Positions 25,676 through 33,883 are shown, counted from the stretch's first letter. The stretch: DNA of 64,000 nt from Arthrobacter sp. CAN_C5 (GCF_017875735.1 NZ_JAGGMZ010000001.1:186001-250000); one strand, 5' to 3'. Numbers and translations: made by a program. The notes: generated by a model from the letters alone, not told the origin.

Positions 25676-26297
25676 TACCCGACTACGGCCGCTCCTGGCG
25701 CCCCTGTTGAACCGGGCGGCAGCAGCCCTGGATGTCCCATGGATCAGCCCGAACCGGTTGACCGGATTGAACCTTCTGCTGGGATTGGCATCCGCGGGAT
25801 TCGCGGCAGCCCAGTGGTGGTTGCCAGCCCTCGTAGCTTGGGTGCTGTGCCGGCTCGCGGATGGCCTGGATGGACCGCTAGCCCGACGACGCGCCGCACA
25901 GCCAGGATCGAACCACGACGCCGGGCAGGGCGGGTTCTGGGATATCTCCGCCGATTTCGTCGTGTACGGCGCGACAGTCATCGGCGTGGCAGTTGGGGTA
26001 ACAGCAGGGTTCGGTGCACCCTGGCTGCCGTTCCTTTTGGTGCTCTTCGCCTACTACATTAACGGCAGCGTGTTTCTGGCGTTCTCGTCCATCGCGGAAA
26101 AGAATGGCCGACAGATCGACGACGGCCGGTCACTGTCCTTCCTCGGCGGGCTCGCAGAAGGGGCGGAGACCGTCCTGGTCCACGGTCTATGGCTGCTCTT
26201 CCCTGCCGCCGCCTGGCAGATAGCCTCGGTGTGGGCTGGCCTAGTGATGATCAGCGCCGCACAACGAATTGTCGCCGGCTACCGAACCCTTGCCTGA
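25668..26297 (+). CDS. CDP-alcohol phosphatidyltransferase, YnjF-like (209 aa)
   Basis: The catalytic signature is present: DGPLAR, then GGFWDISAD, giving the spaced Asp residues (DGxxAR, GxxxDxxxD) that coordinate metal and CDP. About six membrane segments. The family joins a phosphatidyl group from a CDP-lipid to an alcohol; the acceptor for YnjF-type members is unknown. ATG 25668 has GAGGAGCACAG upstream and lies inside the TVP38 gene end. It is convergent, 23 bp away, with the MerA-like flavoprotein gene. Confidence 0.87.
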   Translation: MFDTRLRPLLAPLLNRAAAALDVPWISPNRLTGLNLLLGLASAGFAAAQWWLPALVAWVLCRLADGLDGPLARRRAAQPGSNHDAGQGGFWDISADFVVYGATVIGVAVGVTAGFGAPWLPFLLVLFAYYINGSVFLAFSSIAEKNGRQIDDGRSLSFLGGLAEGAETVLVHGLWLLFPAAAWQIASVWAGLVMISAAQRIVAGYRTLA

Positions 26298-26320
26298 GGC
26301 AGACCCCAAAAATACCGTTG

Positions 26321-27754
26321 TTACTGAGCGTTCCTTTGACGTTTCAAACCGTCCGCCCGCCACCGGTTGAAACCAGCAAGGGCTTTGACAGCGACCCTCG
26401 CAGCCGGTGATTCCAGTCCAGACCTTGCATGGGCTACCGCCGCATTCCACAGGGCATCGTTGTAGGTCGGATAAGGGTGCGTGACACCCGCGATGGCACG
26501 GGTGCTGAGCCCTTGATCCACGGCGAGGGTGAGCTCTGCCAGGGACTCTCCGGCCCTCGGGCCGACGATCGTTCCGCCCAGGATACGCCCGCCCTTGCCG
26601 ATGATGATCCGTGTGAACCCGTCGGTCTGGTTTTCGGTGATCGCACGGTCGGTGTGAGCGTGCTGGATGGTTGATGTTGTCTGCGTTTTCGTTCCGGCCT
26701 CGGTGACGCCGACGGCGGCGACTTCAGGTGAGGTGAAGGTGACCCGTGGGATGACTTTACTGACTTTCCGGCGGAGTCCGAGGATGGCGTTGGAGGCGGC
26801 GGTGCTGGCGTGCACCCCGGCGAGGTGGGTGAACTCGGGGTGCGCGGTGACATCGCCGGCAGCCCAGATAGTCGGGTTTGATGAGCGCATTGCTTCGTCG
26901 ACCACCACCTGGCCGGCTTCATCGCAATTCACTCCGACCAGGTCAAGGCCCAGACTCGTAGTCCTGGCCCTCCTGCCAGCGGCGGCGAGGATGACGTCCG
27001 CAAGGAATTCTTGGCCGTCGCCGGTATGGACCACGGAGACGACGCCGGTGCCGTCGTCGCTGACCCGTTCCACGGCGGCGTGCTCGATGACCTGCACGCC
27101 GTCGGAACGCAGACTGTCGCGGACCAGGGCCGCTGCATCGCGGTCTTCCTTCGGCAGGATCTCCGAGCGTGCCAGGATCACCACCTGCGAGCCGAGCCGG
27201 GCGAACGCCTGTCCCAGCTCACACGCAATCGGGCCACCTCCGATCACGACCAGTCGCTCCGGAAGGGTTTCCAGGTCCCAGATGGTCTCCGACGTGACGA
27301 CCCGTGGTGCGTCATCTAGCCCAGGAATGGGGGGGATTGTTGGCGCACTGCCGGTGGCGATGAGCGCCTGCCGAAAACGTAAAGTCGTGCCGTGAACCTC
27401 GGCTTCACCCGGACCGGTGAAGCGCGCCGTGCCCGACATGACCGTGATCCCCGCCGTTTCGAGGGCTGCCGGGGAATCTTCCGGTTCGATCGCAGCGATG
27501 GCACTCGTCACACGTTGGCGGACTGCAGCGAAATCAGTGCTGCTGCCGGAATGGGACCGCTCCGCCGCTGAGTGTCCGGCCGATAGGAGCGTTTTGGACG
27601 GCACGCAACCGGTCCAAAGACAATCCCCACCAGTGCGGGCATACTCCACCAACACGGTGCGGGCACCCAGACGAGCAGCCGTTTTCGCCCCCACAATGCC
27701 TGCAGTTCCGCCCCCGATAACCAACAGGTCCACTATTTCGGTGGTGTCTTTCAC
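26321..27754 (-). CDS. MerA-like FAD pyridine-nucleotide disulfide oxidoreductase (477 aa)
   Basis: FAD-binding GGGTAGIVGAKTAARLG at the N-terminus, redox-active disulfide GGDCLWTGCVPSK at about 43-55, NAD-binding VVIGGGPIACELGQAFARLG, IWAAGDV, and the dimerisation domain with the catalytic HPYPTYNDAL histidine. It lacks the N-terminal HMA domain and the vicinal C-terminal cysteines of true mercuric reductase, so mercury reduction is unlikely. Similar flavoproteins are often adjacent or fused to TVP38 proteins, as here. The substrate is unknown, perhaps a sulfur or selenium disulfide. Confidence 0.88.
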   Translation of the reverse strand: MKDTTEIVDLLVIGGGTAGIVGAKTAARLGARTVLVEYARTGGDCLWTGCVPSKTLLSAGHSAAERSHSGSSTDFAAVRQRVTSAIAAIEPEDSPAALETAGITVMSGTARFTGPGEAEVHGTTLRFRQALIATGSAPTIPPIPGLDDAPRVVTSETIWDLETLPERLVVIGGGPIACELGQAFARLGSQVVILARSEILPKEDRDAAALVRDSLRSDGVQVIEHAAVERVSDDGTGVVSVVHTGDGQEFLADVILAAAGRRARTTSLGLDLVGVNCDEAGQVVVDEAMRSSNPTIWAAGDVTAHPEFTHLAGVHASTAASNAILGLRRKVSKVIPRVTFTSPEVAAVGVTEAGTKTQTTSTIQHAHTDRAITENQTDGFTRIIIGKGGRILGGTIVGPRAGESLAELTLAVDQGLSTRAIAGVTHPYPTYNDALWNAAVAHARSGLESPAARVAVKALAGFNRWRADGLKRQRNAQ

Positions 27755-27851
27755 AAGGCTGCCCTCTCACTATGTCGGCCGGGTTCTCCCTTAGCCTAGG
27801 CTGTTCTCACCACCATCTCCGCAGGTCCGCGGAACCACGACTTGCCATGGA

Positions 27852-28511
27852 GTGATCCCGATCGCCGGAAAATACAGCACCTTCGCACAATTTTATGATG
27901 TGATGTCCGGCGAATACCCGGTCTATCGGGCCGGCCGTGAAATCGGCATCCAAAAGCTCCGCCAACCCTCCGGAGCCCAGGTGCTCGACGTCGGGTGCGG
28001 TACCGGGCTGAACTTCAGTCTCCTCCAGCGCCAGATCACCCCGGATGGCATCATTGTCGGAATCGACCGCAGCCCAGAGATGCTGGAACAAGCTCGCCGG
28101 CGGGCAGAACGCAACGGTTGGACCAACGTCATTCTCATCCAGGCCGATGCAACCGAGCTTTCGCCCACCGACATCGGATCCAGGATCACAACCCAGGGTG
28201 GCCGGTCACAATCCGACGCCGTCCTGGCCACCTATGCACTGTCCCTCATGAAGGACTGGGAAACCGCGTGGGCCAACATAGTCTCCCTCGCTGCACCTGG
28301 GGCATCCCTCTGTGTGGTGGACATGCAAAAACCAGTCGGTCTCGCTACTGCCCTGACGCCGTTGGCCAGAGCGGCGTGCTGGCTCGGCGGATCCGACATT
28401 GACGCGCACCCCTGGACTGCCGTGGAGCGCGACTGCGTCGACGTCATTGCGGCCTCCACCCGCGGCGGACACCTGCAGATTCGTTCTGGAACGCGCACCA
28501 CAGATACCTAA
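27852..28511 (+). CDS. class I SAM-dependent methyltransferase, PmtA/UbiE-like (219 aa)
   Basis: Starts GTG 27852. Motif I is VLDVGCGTGLNFSLL at about 44-58, motif II GIDRSPEMLEQARRRAERNG, then ADATEL and a VLATYALSLM stretch. The N-terminal FYDVMSGEYPVYRAGREIGI resembles phosphatidylethanolamine N-methyltransferase-type and UbiE-type enzymes. It is divergent from the flavoprotein gene (97 bp apart) and near a phosphatidyltransferase and a lipid-scramblase-type protein, so a lipid headgroup substrate is plausible but only inferred. Confidence 0.82.
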   Translation: MIPIAGKYSTFAQFYDVMSGEYPVYRAGREIGIQKLRQPSGAQVLDVGCGTGLNFSLLQRQITPDGIIVGIDRSPEMLEQARRRAERNGWTNVILIQADATELSPTDIGSRITTQGGRSQSDAVLATYALSLMKDWETAWANIVSLAAPGASLCVVDMQKPVGLATALTPLARAACWLGGSDIDAHPWTAVERDCVDVIAASTRGGHLQIRSGTRTTDT

Positions 28512-28700
28512 CCTCCATCCGCCGAAGCATATGTTCATGGCACGTCGGAAGTGACGAACCGCCGCTCAGGCCCGAGTAGGCCCATCAAATGTTGTAGCGG
28601 TGGTGCCTCTTCGGACTTCTCGGACGGCGGTGACGCCAAAGCGGGGCGCTGTCCGCGAGTGAGATCACTTGCCAGGTGATGGGTCCGCGTTTCGCGTGCG

Positions 28701-28895
28701 TCAGTGCTTTCTTGTGTAGTACTCGAGCGCTGGGTTGCTGGGTGTGCTGAGGTTTAGGCCTTGGGCGAAGTTTGCGAGTAGGTCCCGTGTGGTCCAGTTG
28801 CGCAAAGGGACCCGTTCGATGGAGGGCGTTGCTTGCCTGCCCACGGCTGCGAACCCGGCGATGAGAGTTGCGAGGACGATGATGATGAATAGCAC
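28701..28895 (-). CDS. small single-span membrane protein (64 aa)
   Basis: GTG 28895 with a strong AAGGAGAA site. A hydrophobic helix fills residues 1-18 (MLFIIIVLATLIAGFAAVG), followed by a polar tail (RNWTTRDLLANFAQGLNLST). No family recognised. It directly follows a histidine-rich mini-ORF (12 bp) and may be co-transcribed with the aminotransferase-YitT pair. Confidence 0.55.
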   Translation of the reverse strand: MLFIIIVLATLIAGFAAVGRQATPSIERVPLRNWTTRDLLANFAQGLNLSTPSNPALEYYTRKH

Positions 28896-28907
28896 GATGT
28901 TCTCCTT

Positions 28908-28988
28908 TTAGTGGTGGTTGAGTGGCCGGTGATCGGAATGGTGATTGAACAGCCAATGATGTGGGCCATGGTGGGTTGGACGCCTCAT
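28908..28988 (-). CDS. candidate histidine-rich mini-ORF (26 aa)
   Basis: The frame contains nine histidines in 26 residues, mostly as HH pairs: THHGPHHWLFNHHSDH, ending NHH. It stops 12 bases before the strong start of the 64-aa membrane protein. The ribosome site is weak (CAGAG). It could be a leader peptide sensing histidine supply, a metal-binding peptide, or chance; the regular HH spacing and the position directly ahead of a well-supported small gene are the reasons to list it. Confidence 0.3.
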   Translation of the reverse strand: MRRPTHHGPHHWLFNHHSDHRPLNHH

Positions 28989-29011
28989 TGCTCTGGTTGC
29001 ATATTGTGTGT

Positions 29012-29668
29012 CTAGGAAGCCAGGTAACGCCCTGATCGGTGGTTCAGCGCCAGGATGAGGTTCATGAGTGTTGCCCCTAGCGCGGAGAGAGCGACCATCA
29101 GGGGTGGGACGAACGCGAGTGCGGCAAGCACGATCGCGACGTCGAGTCCCATCTGCACGTAGCCGGCCCGCCAGTTCAAACGTTCCTGGAAGATCAGTGC
29201 CATAATGTTGAATCCTCCGAGGCTGGCTTTGTGGCGGAACAGGATCAGCAGTCCGATGCTGGCCAATAGGTTCCCGCCCAGGACGCCGTAGAGCGGCGCG
29301 ATAGTGATGTCTCCGATGACTGCGGAGTGGACAGGGGTAAGTGTCGACACCACCACGACGGCGCCGATCGTGCGGAGGGTGAAGTCCCACCCTTTCTTCC
29401 AGGCTGCCAGGGCGAAGAACGGAGTGTTCACTACGAGGAAGATGACACCGAAGGGTAGGTGCACGGCGTAGCTAATCAGCAGGGCGAGTCCGGCGGTACC
29501 TCCGGTGACGGCCTCGCACGATTTTAGGAGGAACAGACCCAGGGATGCCGCGAAGCATCCGGTGATGATCCCTAGAACGTCTTCGATGGGTGAGTGACGC
29601 AGGACCGGTGCCGGCTGACTCGATGCTGCGTCGGTCACGGTGATTCCTGCTCCCATTGGGTCGGTCAT
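29012..29668 (-). CDS. YitT/YczE-type membrane protein (218 aa)
   Basis: Five to six hydrophobic segments in the YitT pattern: IEDVLGIITGCFAASLGLFL, then EAVTGGTAGLALLISY and LPFGVIFLVVNTPFF. YitT-family proteins have no established transport activity. ATG 29668 overlaps the stop of the aminotransferase gene (ATGA), so the two are coupled. This suggests it could move an amino acid or a related substrate handled by that enzyme (inference). Confidence 0.8.
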   Translation of the reverse strand: MTDPMGAGITVTDAASSQPAPVLRHSPIEDVLGIITGCFAASLGLFLLKSCEAVTGGTAGLALLISYAVHLPFGVIFLVVNTPFFALAAWKKGWDFTLRTIGAVVVVSTLTPVHSAVIGDITIAPLYGVLGGNLLASIGLLILFRHKASLGGFNIMALIFQERLNWRAGYVQMGLDVAIVLAALAFVPPLMVALSALGATLMNLILALNHRSGRYLAS

Positions 29669-30762
29669 TGGTCCCCGAACTTCCCGCGCTCGGTCAATAC
29701 TGCAAGCACTCGCTCGTTGGTGTCGCGGTCGGCCAGTGAGATGCGGACGCCGTCGTCCTTATAACCACGGGCGAGGATGTCAGCGTCCGCCAGGGCGGAG
29801 AGGATTTGTTCACGGACGTCGTCACCGCATCGGAGCCAGAAAAAGTTCGCCTGGCTGTCGGGCACGTCCCAGCCGGCATTGTGCAGGGCCGTGATCATCC
29901 GTTGGCGCTCGACCCGGACGTCGATGGCCCGGGTACGCATCTCCTGGTGCGCGGCCAGCGATGCCACGGCCGCACTTTGAGCCATCCGGTTCACACCGAA
30001 GGGAATCGCGGTCCTGCGTAACCCTTCCGCCAGCGGTGCCCGGGCTATCGCGTATCCGACCCGGAGCCCGGCCAACCCGTAGGCCTTCGAGAACGTCTTC
30101 AGGACGCAGATGTTCGGATAACGGTGGTAGAGATCGAGGGCGTCCACTTCACCAATCTCGTCCTGAAACTCCACGTAGGCCTCATCCACCACTACCAGGA
30201 CGTGCGGTGGCACTTTGCTGAGGAAGTCCTCCGTGCGTGCTGCCCCGAGTGAGACACCGGTCGGGTTGTTGGGTGAGCAAAGGATGATGACCCGGGTCCT
30301 GTCGGTCACCGCTGCGGCCATGGCATCAAGGTCGTGGTGCTCATCGGGGAGCAGCGGCACCCGGGCAGCTTTCGCGCCCGCTACCGCGGCGAGGATCGGA
30401 TAAGCCTCGAAGGACCTCCACGCGAAGATCACCTCATCATCCTGGTCACAGACCGCGGAGAGGATCTGCTGCAACACCCCGGAACTTCCTGGTCCGACAG
30501 CAACTTCATCGGAGGAGACCTCCAAATGAGCTGCGATGGCCTCCCTCAGGTCCACTGACGCCATGTTCGGGTAGCGATGGATTCGCCCTGCTTCAGCCGC
30601 GATGACCTCGATCACCGACGGCAAGGGGGCGAAGTGGCTTTCATTCGATGCCAGCGCAGCCGTCAGCGCGGTCTGGGCGCTGCGCCCAGCAACATAGGGA
30701 GGAAGATCAGCGACGACGGAACGCAAGCGGGGCGCGTCGGGAAGACTGCAGGTACTGGTCAT
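29665..30762 (-). CDS. HisC-like PLP aminotransferase (365 aa)
   Basis: Fold type I aminotransferase: ASNESHFAPLPSVIEVI near the N-terminus, CSPNNPTGV, VVVDEAYVEF, and the PLP lysine in TFSKAYGLAGLRVGYA. This is the histidinol-phosphate/aromatic aminotransferase group. I start at ATG 30762 (MTSTCSLPDAPR); the upstream frame is Arg-rich shadow. It overlaps the divergent regulator region and is not in a his operon, so it more likely serves an aromatic amino acid or another substrate than histidine synthesis. Confidence 0.85.
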   Translation of the reverse strand: MTSTCSLPDAPRLRSVVADLPPYVAGRSAQTALTAALASNESHFAPLPSVIEVIAAEAGRIHRYPNMASVDLREAIAAHLEVSSDEVAVGPGSSGVLQQILSAVCDQDDEVIFAWRSFEAYPILAAVAGAKAARVPLLPDEHHDLDAMAAAVTDRTRVIILCSPNNPTGVSLGAARTEDFLSKVPPHVLVVVDEAYVEFQDEIGEVDALDLYHRYPNICVLKTFSKAYGLAGLRVGYAIARAPLAEGLRRTAIPFGVNRMAQSAAVASLAAHQEMRTRAIDVRVERQRMITALHNAGWDVPDSQANFFWLRCGDDVREQILSALADADILARGYKDDGVRISLADRDTNERVLAVLTERGKFGDQ

Positions 30763-30853
30763 GCAACGATCTTCAGCCACACGTTTCCTTCTGCGCAACA
30801 CAGCCAAAAACTGGAGGACAGATCCCGGTCATTTGAGTCACAAGGGTGACAAG

Positions 30854-31351
30854 ATGCTTAGTATGCACCTGATCGATACCCTTGATGCCAGAATTCTCCT
30901 CGCGCTGGATCATGACACGCAGGCCACCGTCCTAGCCCTGTCCCGAGAACTGGGTGTCGCACGGAACACGGTCCACGCCAGACTCCGCAGACTCCTTACC
31001 GGCGGAAGCTTGGGCCCATTCAGCCAGCGTGTGAGGACCGAGGCACTCGGATTACCCTTGATCGCCTTCATCTCAGTAGCGATCAGCCAGTCATCCAGCC
31101 AGGAAGCAATGGAGCACGTACGCAGGATCCCCGAAATCATCGAGATGCACGCCACCACCGGTGACGCCGACCTGCACGCGAAGGTCGCAGCAAGGGACCC
31201 CGCCGACCTTCACCGGATCACCAACCAAATCCTGAGCATCGAAGGAGTCGTACGGACAAGCACAGCAATGTCCCTGGTGGAAGTCATGCCCACCAGAACC
31301 GGACCCCTCCTCGAGTCGGCAGCACACCGCGACCACGCTGATCAGACATAG
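30854..31351 (+). CDS. Lrp/AsnC-family regulator (165 aa)
   Basis: N-terminal HTH (TVLALSRELGVARNTVHARL) and a C-terminal RAM-type alpha/beta domain (LIAFISVAI, EIIEMHATTGDADLHAKVAA, VRTSTAMSL). Start at ATG 30854 or 30863. It is divergent from the aminotransferase-YitT genes with about 90 bp between, the usual arrangement of an Lrp-type regulator and its amino-acid target genes. Confidence 0.85.
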   Translation: MLSMHLIDTLDARILLALDHDTQATVLALSRELGVARNTVHARLRRLLTGGSLGPFSQRVRTEALGLPLIAFISVAISQSSSQEAMEHVRRIPEIIEMHATTGDADLHAKVAARDPADLHRITNQILSIEGVVRTSTAMSLVEVMPTRTGPLLESAAHRDHADQT

Positions 31352-31493
31352 GGGTGATTACCTCTCGCTTGGCAGGGGAGCTTGCTGTGGGTAGGGCTCG
31401 GCTCTGGGCGAGATGATCGTCTATGTCCTCGAGGTCGCGTATGGCTGCGCTGAGGAGTCGCTGCGTGTCACGGGATAGGTGTGTTGAAGGCTT
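31350..31493 (-). pseudogene. remnant of the protein that follows the paralogous sigma factor
   Basis: Directly after the sigma stop, in the same frame and without a start codon, the sequence reads THLSRDTQRLLSAAIRDLED and IDDHLAQSRALP. This matches the C-terminus of the 97-aa protein at 47061-47354 (NTQRLLCAAIRDLVAIDDQL). The N-terminal half is missing. It shows that the sigma neighbourhood was once duplicated with its downstream gene. Confidence 0.5.
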
Positions 31494-32063
31494 TCATGTG
31501 GGTTCGCCATTCTCCAGGCAGGCCCGGAGGTGTTTGAGTCCTTCTCGGATTCTGGTTTTGATAGTCGGTAAGGGAATGGATAAGTATTCGGCGACTTCAC
31601 GGTAGGTCAGCCCGTTGTAGTAAGCGAGACTGATTGCTTCTTGCTGGATGGGGGAGAGGCTCTTCAGGCAGGTGATCACGGATTGGGTTTCGGCCCTGGT
31701 AGTGACGGTTTCGGCTACGACGTCGTAGTCCGGGGTGTGGTTTGCGATACCCCAGCGTGTTTGTCGGTTGATGGTGGCTTGTTCTGAGCGGACTTTATCC
31801 ACGGCTTTGCGGTGGGTGATGGTCAGTAGCCATGCCAGGGGAGTGCCAAGGGTGGGGTCATATTTGTGGGCGTCCTGCCAGACGATCACAAAGATTTCCT
31901 GCGTAGCGTCGTGGGCTATTTCAGCGTCGACGATGACTCGGCGGGCAAGACTATAGACCCGGCGCGAAGTGAGGTGGTAGAACGTGGTGAACGCGTCCTG
32001 GTCTCCCTGGCCCGCAAGGCGGAGAAGGCCAGCAAGAGTTTGGCTATCCGTTGTTGGGGTCAC
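31494..32063 (-). CDS. ECF sigma factor, SigK-like, copy 1 (about 189 aa)
   Basis: Region 2 reads DAFTTFYHLTSRRVYSLARR and DATQEIFVIVWQDAHKY; region 4 reads LSPIQQEAISLAYYNGLTYREV and IPLPTIKTRIREGLKHLR. It is about 75 percent identical by eye to the sigma at 47351-47965. The start is uncertain: no ATG is well placed, and I use GTG 32063. A 13-codon ORF starting MNRH precedes it. No membrane anti-sigma gene is adjacent; only a decayed remnant follows. Confidence 0.85.
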   Translation of the reverse strand: MTPTTDSQTLAGLLRLAGQGDQDAFTTFYHLTSRRVYSLARRVIVDAEIAHDATQEIFVIVWQDAHKYDPTLGTPLAWLLTITHRKAVDKVRSEQATINRQTRWGIANHTPDYDVVAETVTTRAETQSVITCLKSLSPIQQEAISLAYYNGLTYREVAEYLSIPLPTIKTRIREGLKHLRACLENGEPT

Positions 32064-32080
32064 GGTAGCGGTACCAGCGT

Positions 32081-32122
32081 CTAAGGTCCGGTGATGTTGA
32101 CGTATCCGCTGTGTCTGTTCAT
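32081..32122 (-). other. short upstream ORF of sigma copy 1 (13 codons)
   Basis: MNRHSGYVNITGP, with CAAGGGGAA ahead of the ATG. Sigma copy 2 has an upstream ORF with the same first four codons, and the DNA just upstream (around GGTAGCTCGCCGTGCGGTC) is conserved in both. It is either a translated leader that couples sigma synthesis, or a conserved untranslated region. Confidence 0.4.
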
Positions 32123-32240
32123 GACGGTTCCCCTTGCGGTAGCTCGCCGTGCGGTCAGACGGGACTTTAAGTGAACACTCAAAGGGGAACGGTAACCGAG
32201 GCCGCCCTCTGCGATAAAAGATACCCCATGGTGTGTGGGT
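32123..32240 (-). promoter_or_regulatory. conserved promoter/leader of sigma copy 1
   Basis: Two blocks are shared with the region upstream of sigma copy 2 (48040-48150): ACGGTAACCGAGGCCG and GGTAGCTCGCCGTGCGGTC. Conservation upstream of both paralogues suggests a shared, probably autoregulated, promoter. Exact -35 and -10 elements cannot be assigned. Confidence 0.45.
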
Positions 32241-32396
32241 AGCCCGCAAAGCCGGATGGCGGCACAGCGAGACGAGCAGATATTGAAAGACCTCGTCTGC
32301 GCTCGCCCACAGACGAAAAATCTCAAGGCGGGGGACCCTATCGTCCTCGGTTGTCTTCTCCTCAGGGAGTGCTCGTGAGTGGTGTGCTTCGGGCAG

Positions 32397-32435
32397 ACGA
32401 CCGCCGCGGGAGCTGGGGGACTTCCGCGGCGGCCG
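32397..32435 (-). terminator. GC-rich hairpin after cupredoxin 1
   Basis: CCGCCGCGG and CCGCGGCGG arms with a 14-nt loop. It is duplicated after the second cupredoxin (about 54845-54882). Confidence 0.55.
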
Positions 32436-32441
32436 TTTGGG

Positions 32442-32481
32442 TGAACTAACCGGGGGGAGGAGTCGGACCCCGGTTAGTTCA
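32442..32481 (-). terminator. perfect 14-bp hairpin 11 bp after the cupredoxin 1 stop
   Basis: TGAACTAACCGGGG pairs with CCCCGGTTAGTTCA around a 12-nt loop. No U-tract follows. With the adjacent GC-rich hairpin it probably ends the cupredoxin transcript. Confidence 0.65.
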
Positions 32482-32491
32482 GGTAGGGGGT

Positions 32492-33121
32492 TTAGTTATC
32501 GTTAGTCCGACGGCGGACGGCGTAGGTTCCACCGGCTGCTGCGGCCAGGACCAGCCCACCACCGAGAGCCAGCATGATCGGTACCTCGCTTGGGTTTTGT
32601 TTCACCACACCGGTATCGGCACCGCCCTTAGGTACCGCACCCATCTGGTCCATCCCGTCGTTTCCTGCATTACCTGACTCCGAAACCTCAGGAGCTGGGG
32701 CGGGAGCCGGGGCTGGCGTGGTGGGTGCTGGTGCCATGGCTTCAGCGCCGACGGTGAGGGTGCCGCGCATGTTGCCGTGGAATTTGCAGAAGAATCCGTA
32801 GCTTCCCGCCGCGTCTGGGGCGGTGAAGGTAGCGCTTGCTCCGCCAGGGATGGTGACATCGAAGGAGCCATCATCAGCGGTCACGGTGTGGGCTTCGGTG
32901 TCGTTGTTGGTGACGGTGATTTCACCGCCGGGGTTGACGGTGCCGGGTCCTGTAAACACGAAGTCATCGATGCTGATGGACATTGCTCCGGTGGTCATGG
33001 CTGGTACTGCTTGGGATACCGGGCCAGGGGCGGCCATGGCTACCCCAGTGGATCCGAGGCCAGCTCCTGCGATCAGGGCTGCGGTGAACGTGACGCTGAG
33101 AACTTTGTGCCTGGTGATCAT
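32492..33121 (-). CDS. secreted, membrane- or wall-anchored cupredoxin, copy 1 (209 aa)
   Basis: ATG 33121 behind GGAAGGCC. Signal peptide to about residue 31 (ending GVAMAAPG). A plastocyanin-like domain follows, with the type I copper ligands visible as NDTEAHTVTADD (His) and FFCKFHGNMRG (Cys, His, Met). Then comes a Pro/Ala linker, VPKGGADTG, a hydrophobic segment (LALGGGLVLAAAAGGTYAV) and an RRR tail. This C-terminus resembles a sortase sorting signal with a non-LPXTG motif. A 209-aa paralogue lies at 54939-55568. Probably periplasmic-side electron transfer or copper handling. Confidence 0.85.
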   Translation of the reverse strand: MITRHKVLSVTFTAALIAGAGLGSTGVAMAAPGPVSQAVPAMTTGAMSISIDDFVFTGPGTVNPGGEITVTNNDTEAHTVTADDGSFDVTIPGGASATFTAPDAAGSYGFFCKFHGNMRGTLTVGAEAMAPAPTTPAPAPAPAPEVSESGNAGNDGMDQMGAVPKGGADTGVVKQNPSEVPIMLALGGGLVLAAAAGGTYAVRRRTNDN

Positions 33122-33440
33122 GAGAAGGCCTTCCGGCGAGGCGTTTAGGGGTGACAACTACCGGGCGATCAGTCGACTTGATACGCCGTTGCCATGAAAC
33201 CTCTGCCACGTGATATTCGTCACCCACATCCGGGTGGATGGGTTACCCACCAAAGCCTGGCGAATACTGGCGTCCCGGAAGAAGATGGCAGCACCGGAAC
33301 AACCGGTGAGTCAGTCGGCGACCGTTGTGGAGGCCATCTGCGGTTTTGCTGCGGCCACGGTTTTTGACGGCCTCTCAAGTCTTCCGGAGTTTCTGGGCCG
33401 ATTTGGCTGCGGGACTCGTTCTTGACCGGCATCCTGATTC
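33122..33440. other. 319 bp: cupredoxin leader, no gene
   Basis: The part next to the cupredoxin (to about 33290) is conserved upstream of the second copy and likely holds its promoter. The rest, up to the dif-like repeat at 33441, shows no supported gene. Confidence 0.45.
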
Positions 33441-33468
33441 GTTGACGTATCAGGGTGGTATCGGCGTT
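33441..33468 (+). repeat. dif-like 28-bp repeat, copy 1
   Basis: Conserved left half TTGACGTATCAGG and right half GGTATCGGCGTT. One of four ungapped copies (39005, 41094, 56595), all in the same orientation. It overlaps the last codon of the DUF1622 gene. On the minus strand the right half gives CGCCGATA, like the XerC arm of actinobacterial dif. Confidence 0.7.
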
Positions 33469-33883
33469 AGTGCGGACTCTCAGCGATGCCTTCATCTGAA
33501 GAAGGGGTTCTGTTTAGGTTTTTTGGTTGGGTGGCTTGGGGCTTTTGCCACGGCCACTTGCCGGTGATTTCGAGTTCAAGGGAAAAGCTGAGGAATGTTC
33601 GTATCAGGACGATTAGCCCTAGCACTCCGACTGATTCGAACGTGGGGGTTACTGCAACGGTCCGGATGATGTCCGCTGCTACCAGCAGCTCGAGGCCGAG
33701 AAGGATGGATCTACCTAGTCGTCGTCGGTAAGTCTCGTACGTATTGGGGCTTTCAGTTTGCCGACGCCTCAGCAGTGCCCGAGCGGCGATCAGGCTCGCG
33801 ACAACGATGCCGATCACTATCGCGGCAACTCCTGCAGCATCGACCGCTTTACCTATTCCTTCCATCGTTTCCTGGAATTCCAC
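33467..33883 (-). CDS. DUF1622 membrane protein (138 aa)
   Basis: Three hydrophobic segments and the DUF1622 pattern: RRRLGRSILLGLELLVAADI, then ESVGVLGLIVLIRTFLSFSL and ELEITGKWPW. Function unknown. Its stop lies inside dif-like repeat 1. The charged C-terminal tail after WPWQKP is likely variable. Confidence 0.8.
   Translation of the reverse strand: MEFQETMEGIGKAVDAAGVAAIVIGIVVASLIAARALLRRRQTESPNTYETYRRRLGRSILLGLELLVAADIIRTVAVTPTFESVGVLGLIVLIRTFLSFSLELEITGKWPWQKPQATQPKNLNRTPSSDEGIAESPH

Larger units (their letters stand above)
32370..33290 (-). repeat. segmental duplication, unit 1 (cupredoxin and flanks)
   Basis: DNA similarity with 54815-55700 covers the two hairpins, the whole cupredoxin gene, and about 130 bp upstream (blocks such as CAACGGCGTATCAAG and GGATGGGTTA). 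The copies have diverged by several percent, so the duplication is not very recent. Confidence 0.75.

Noticed and set aside
26321..27754. Mercuric reductase and a mercury-resistance operon
   Set aside because: The protein lacks the HMA domain and the C-terminal cysteine pair, and no merR, merT or merB is present.
29665..31351. Histidine biosynthesis locus
   Set aside because: Only a HisC-like aminotransferase is present, paired with YitT and an Lrp regulator; no other his genes.
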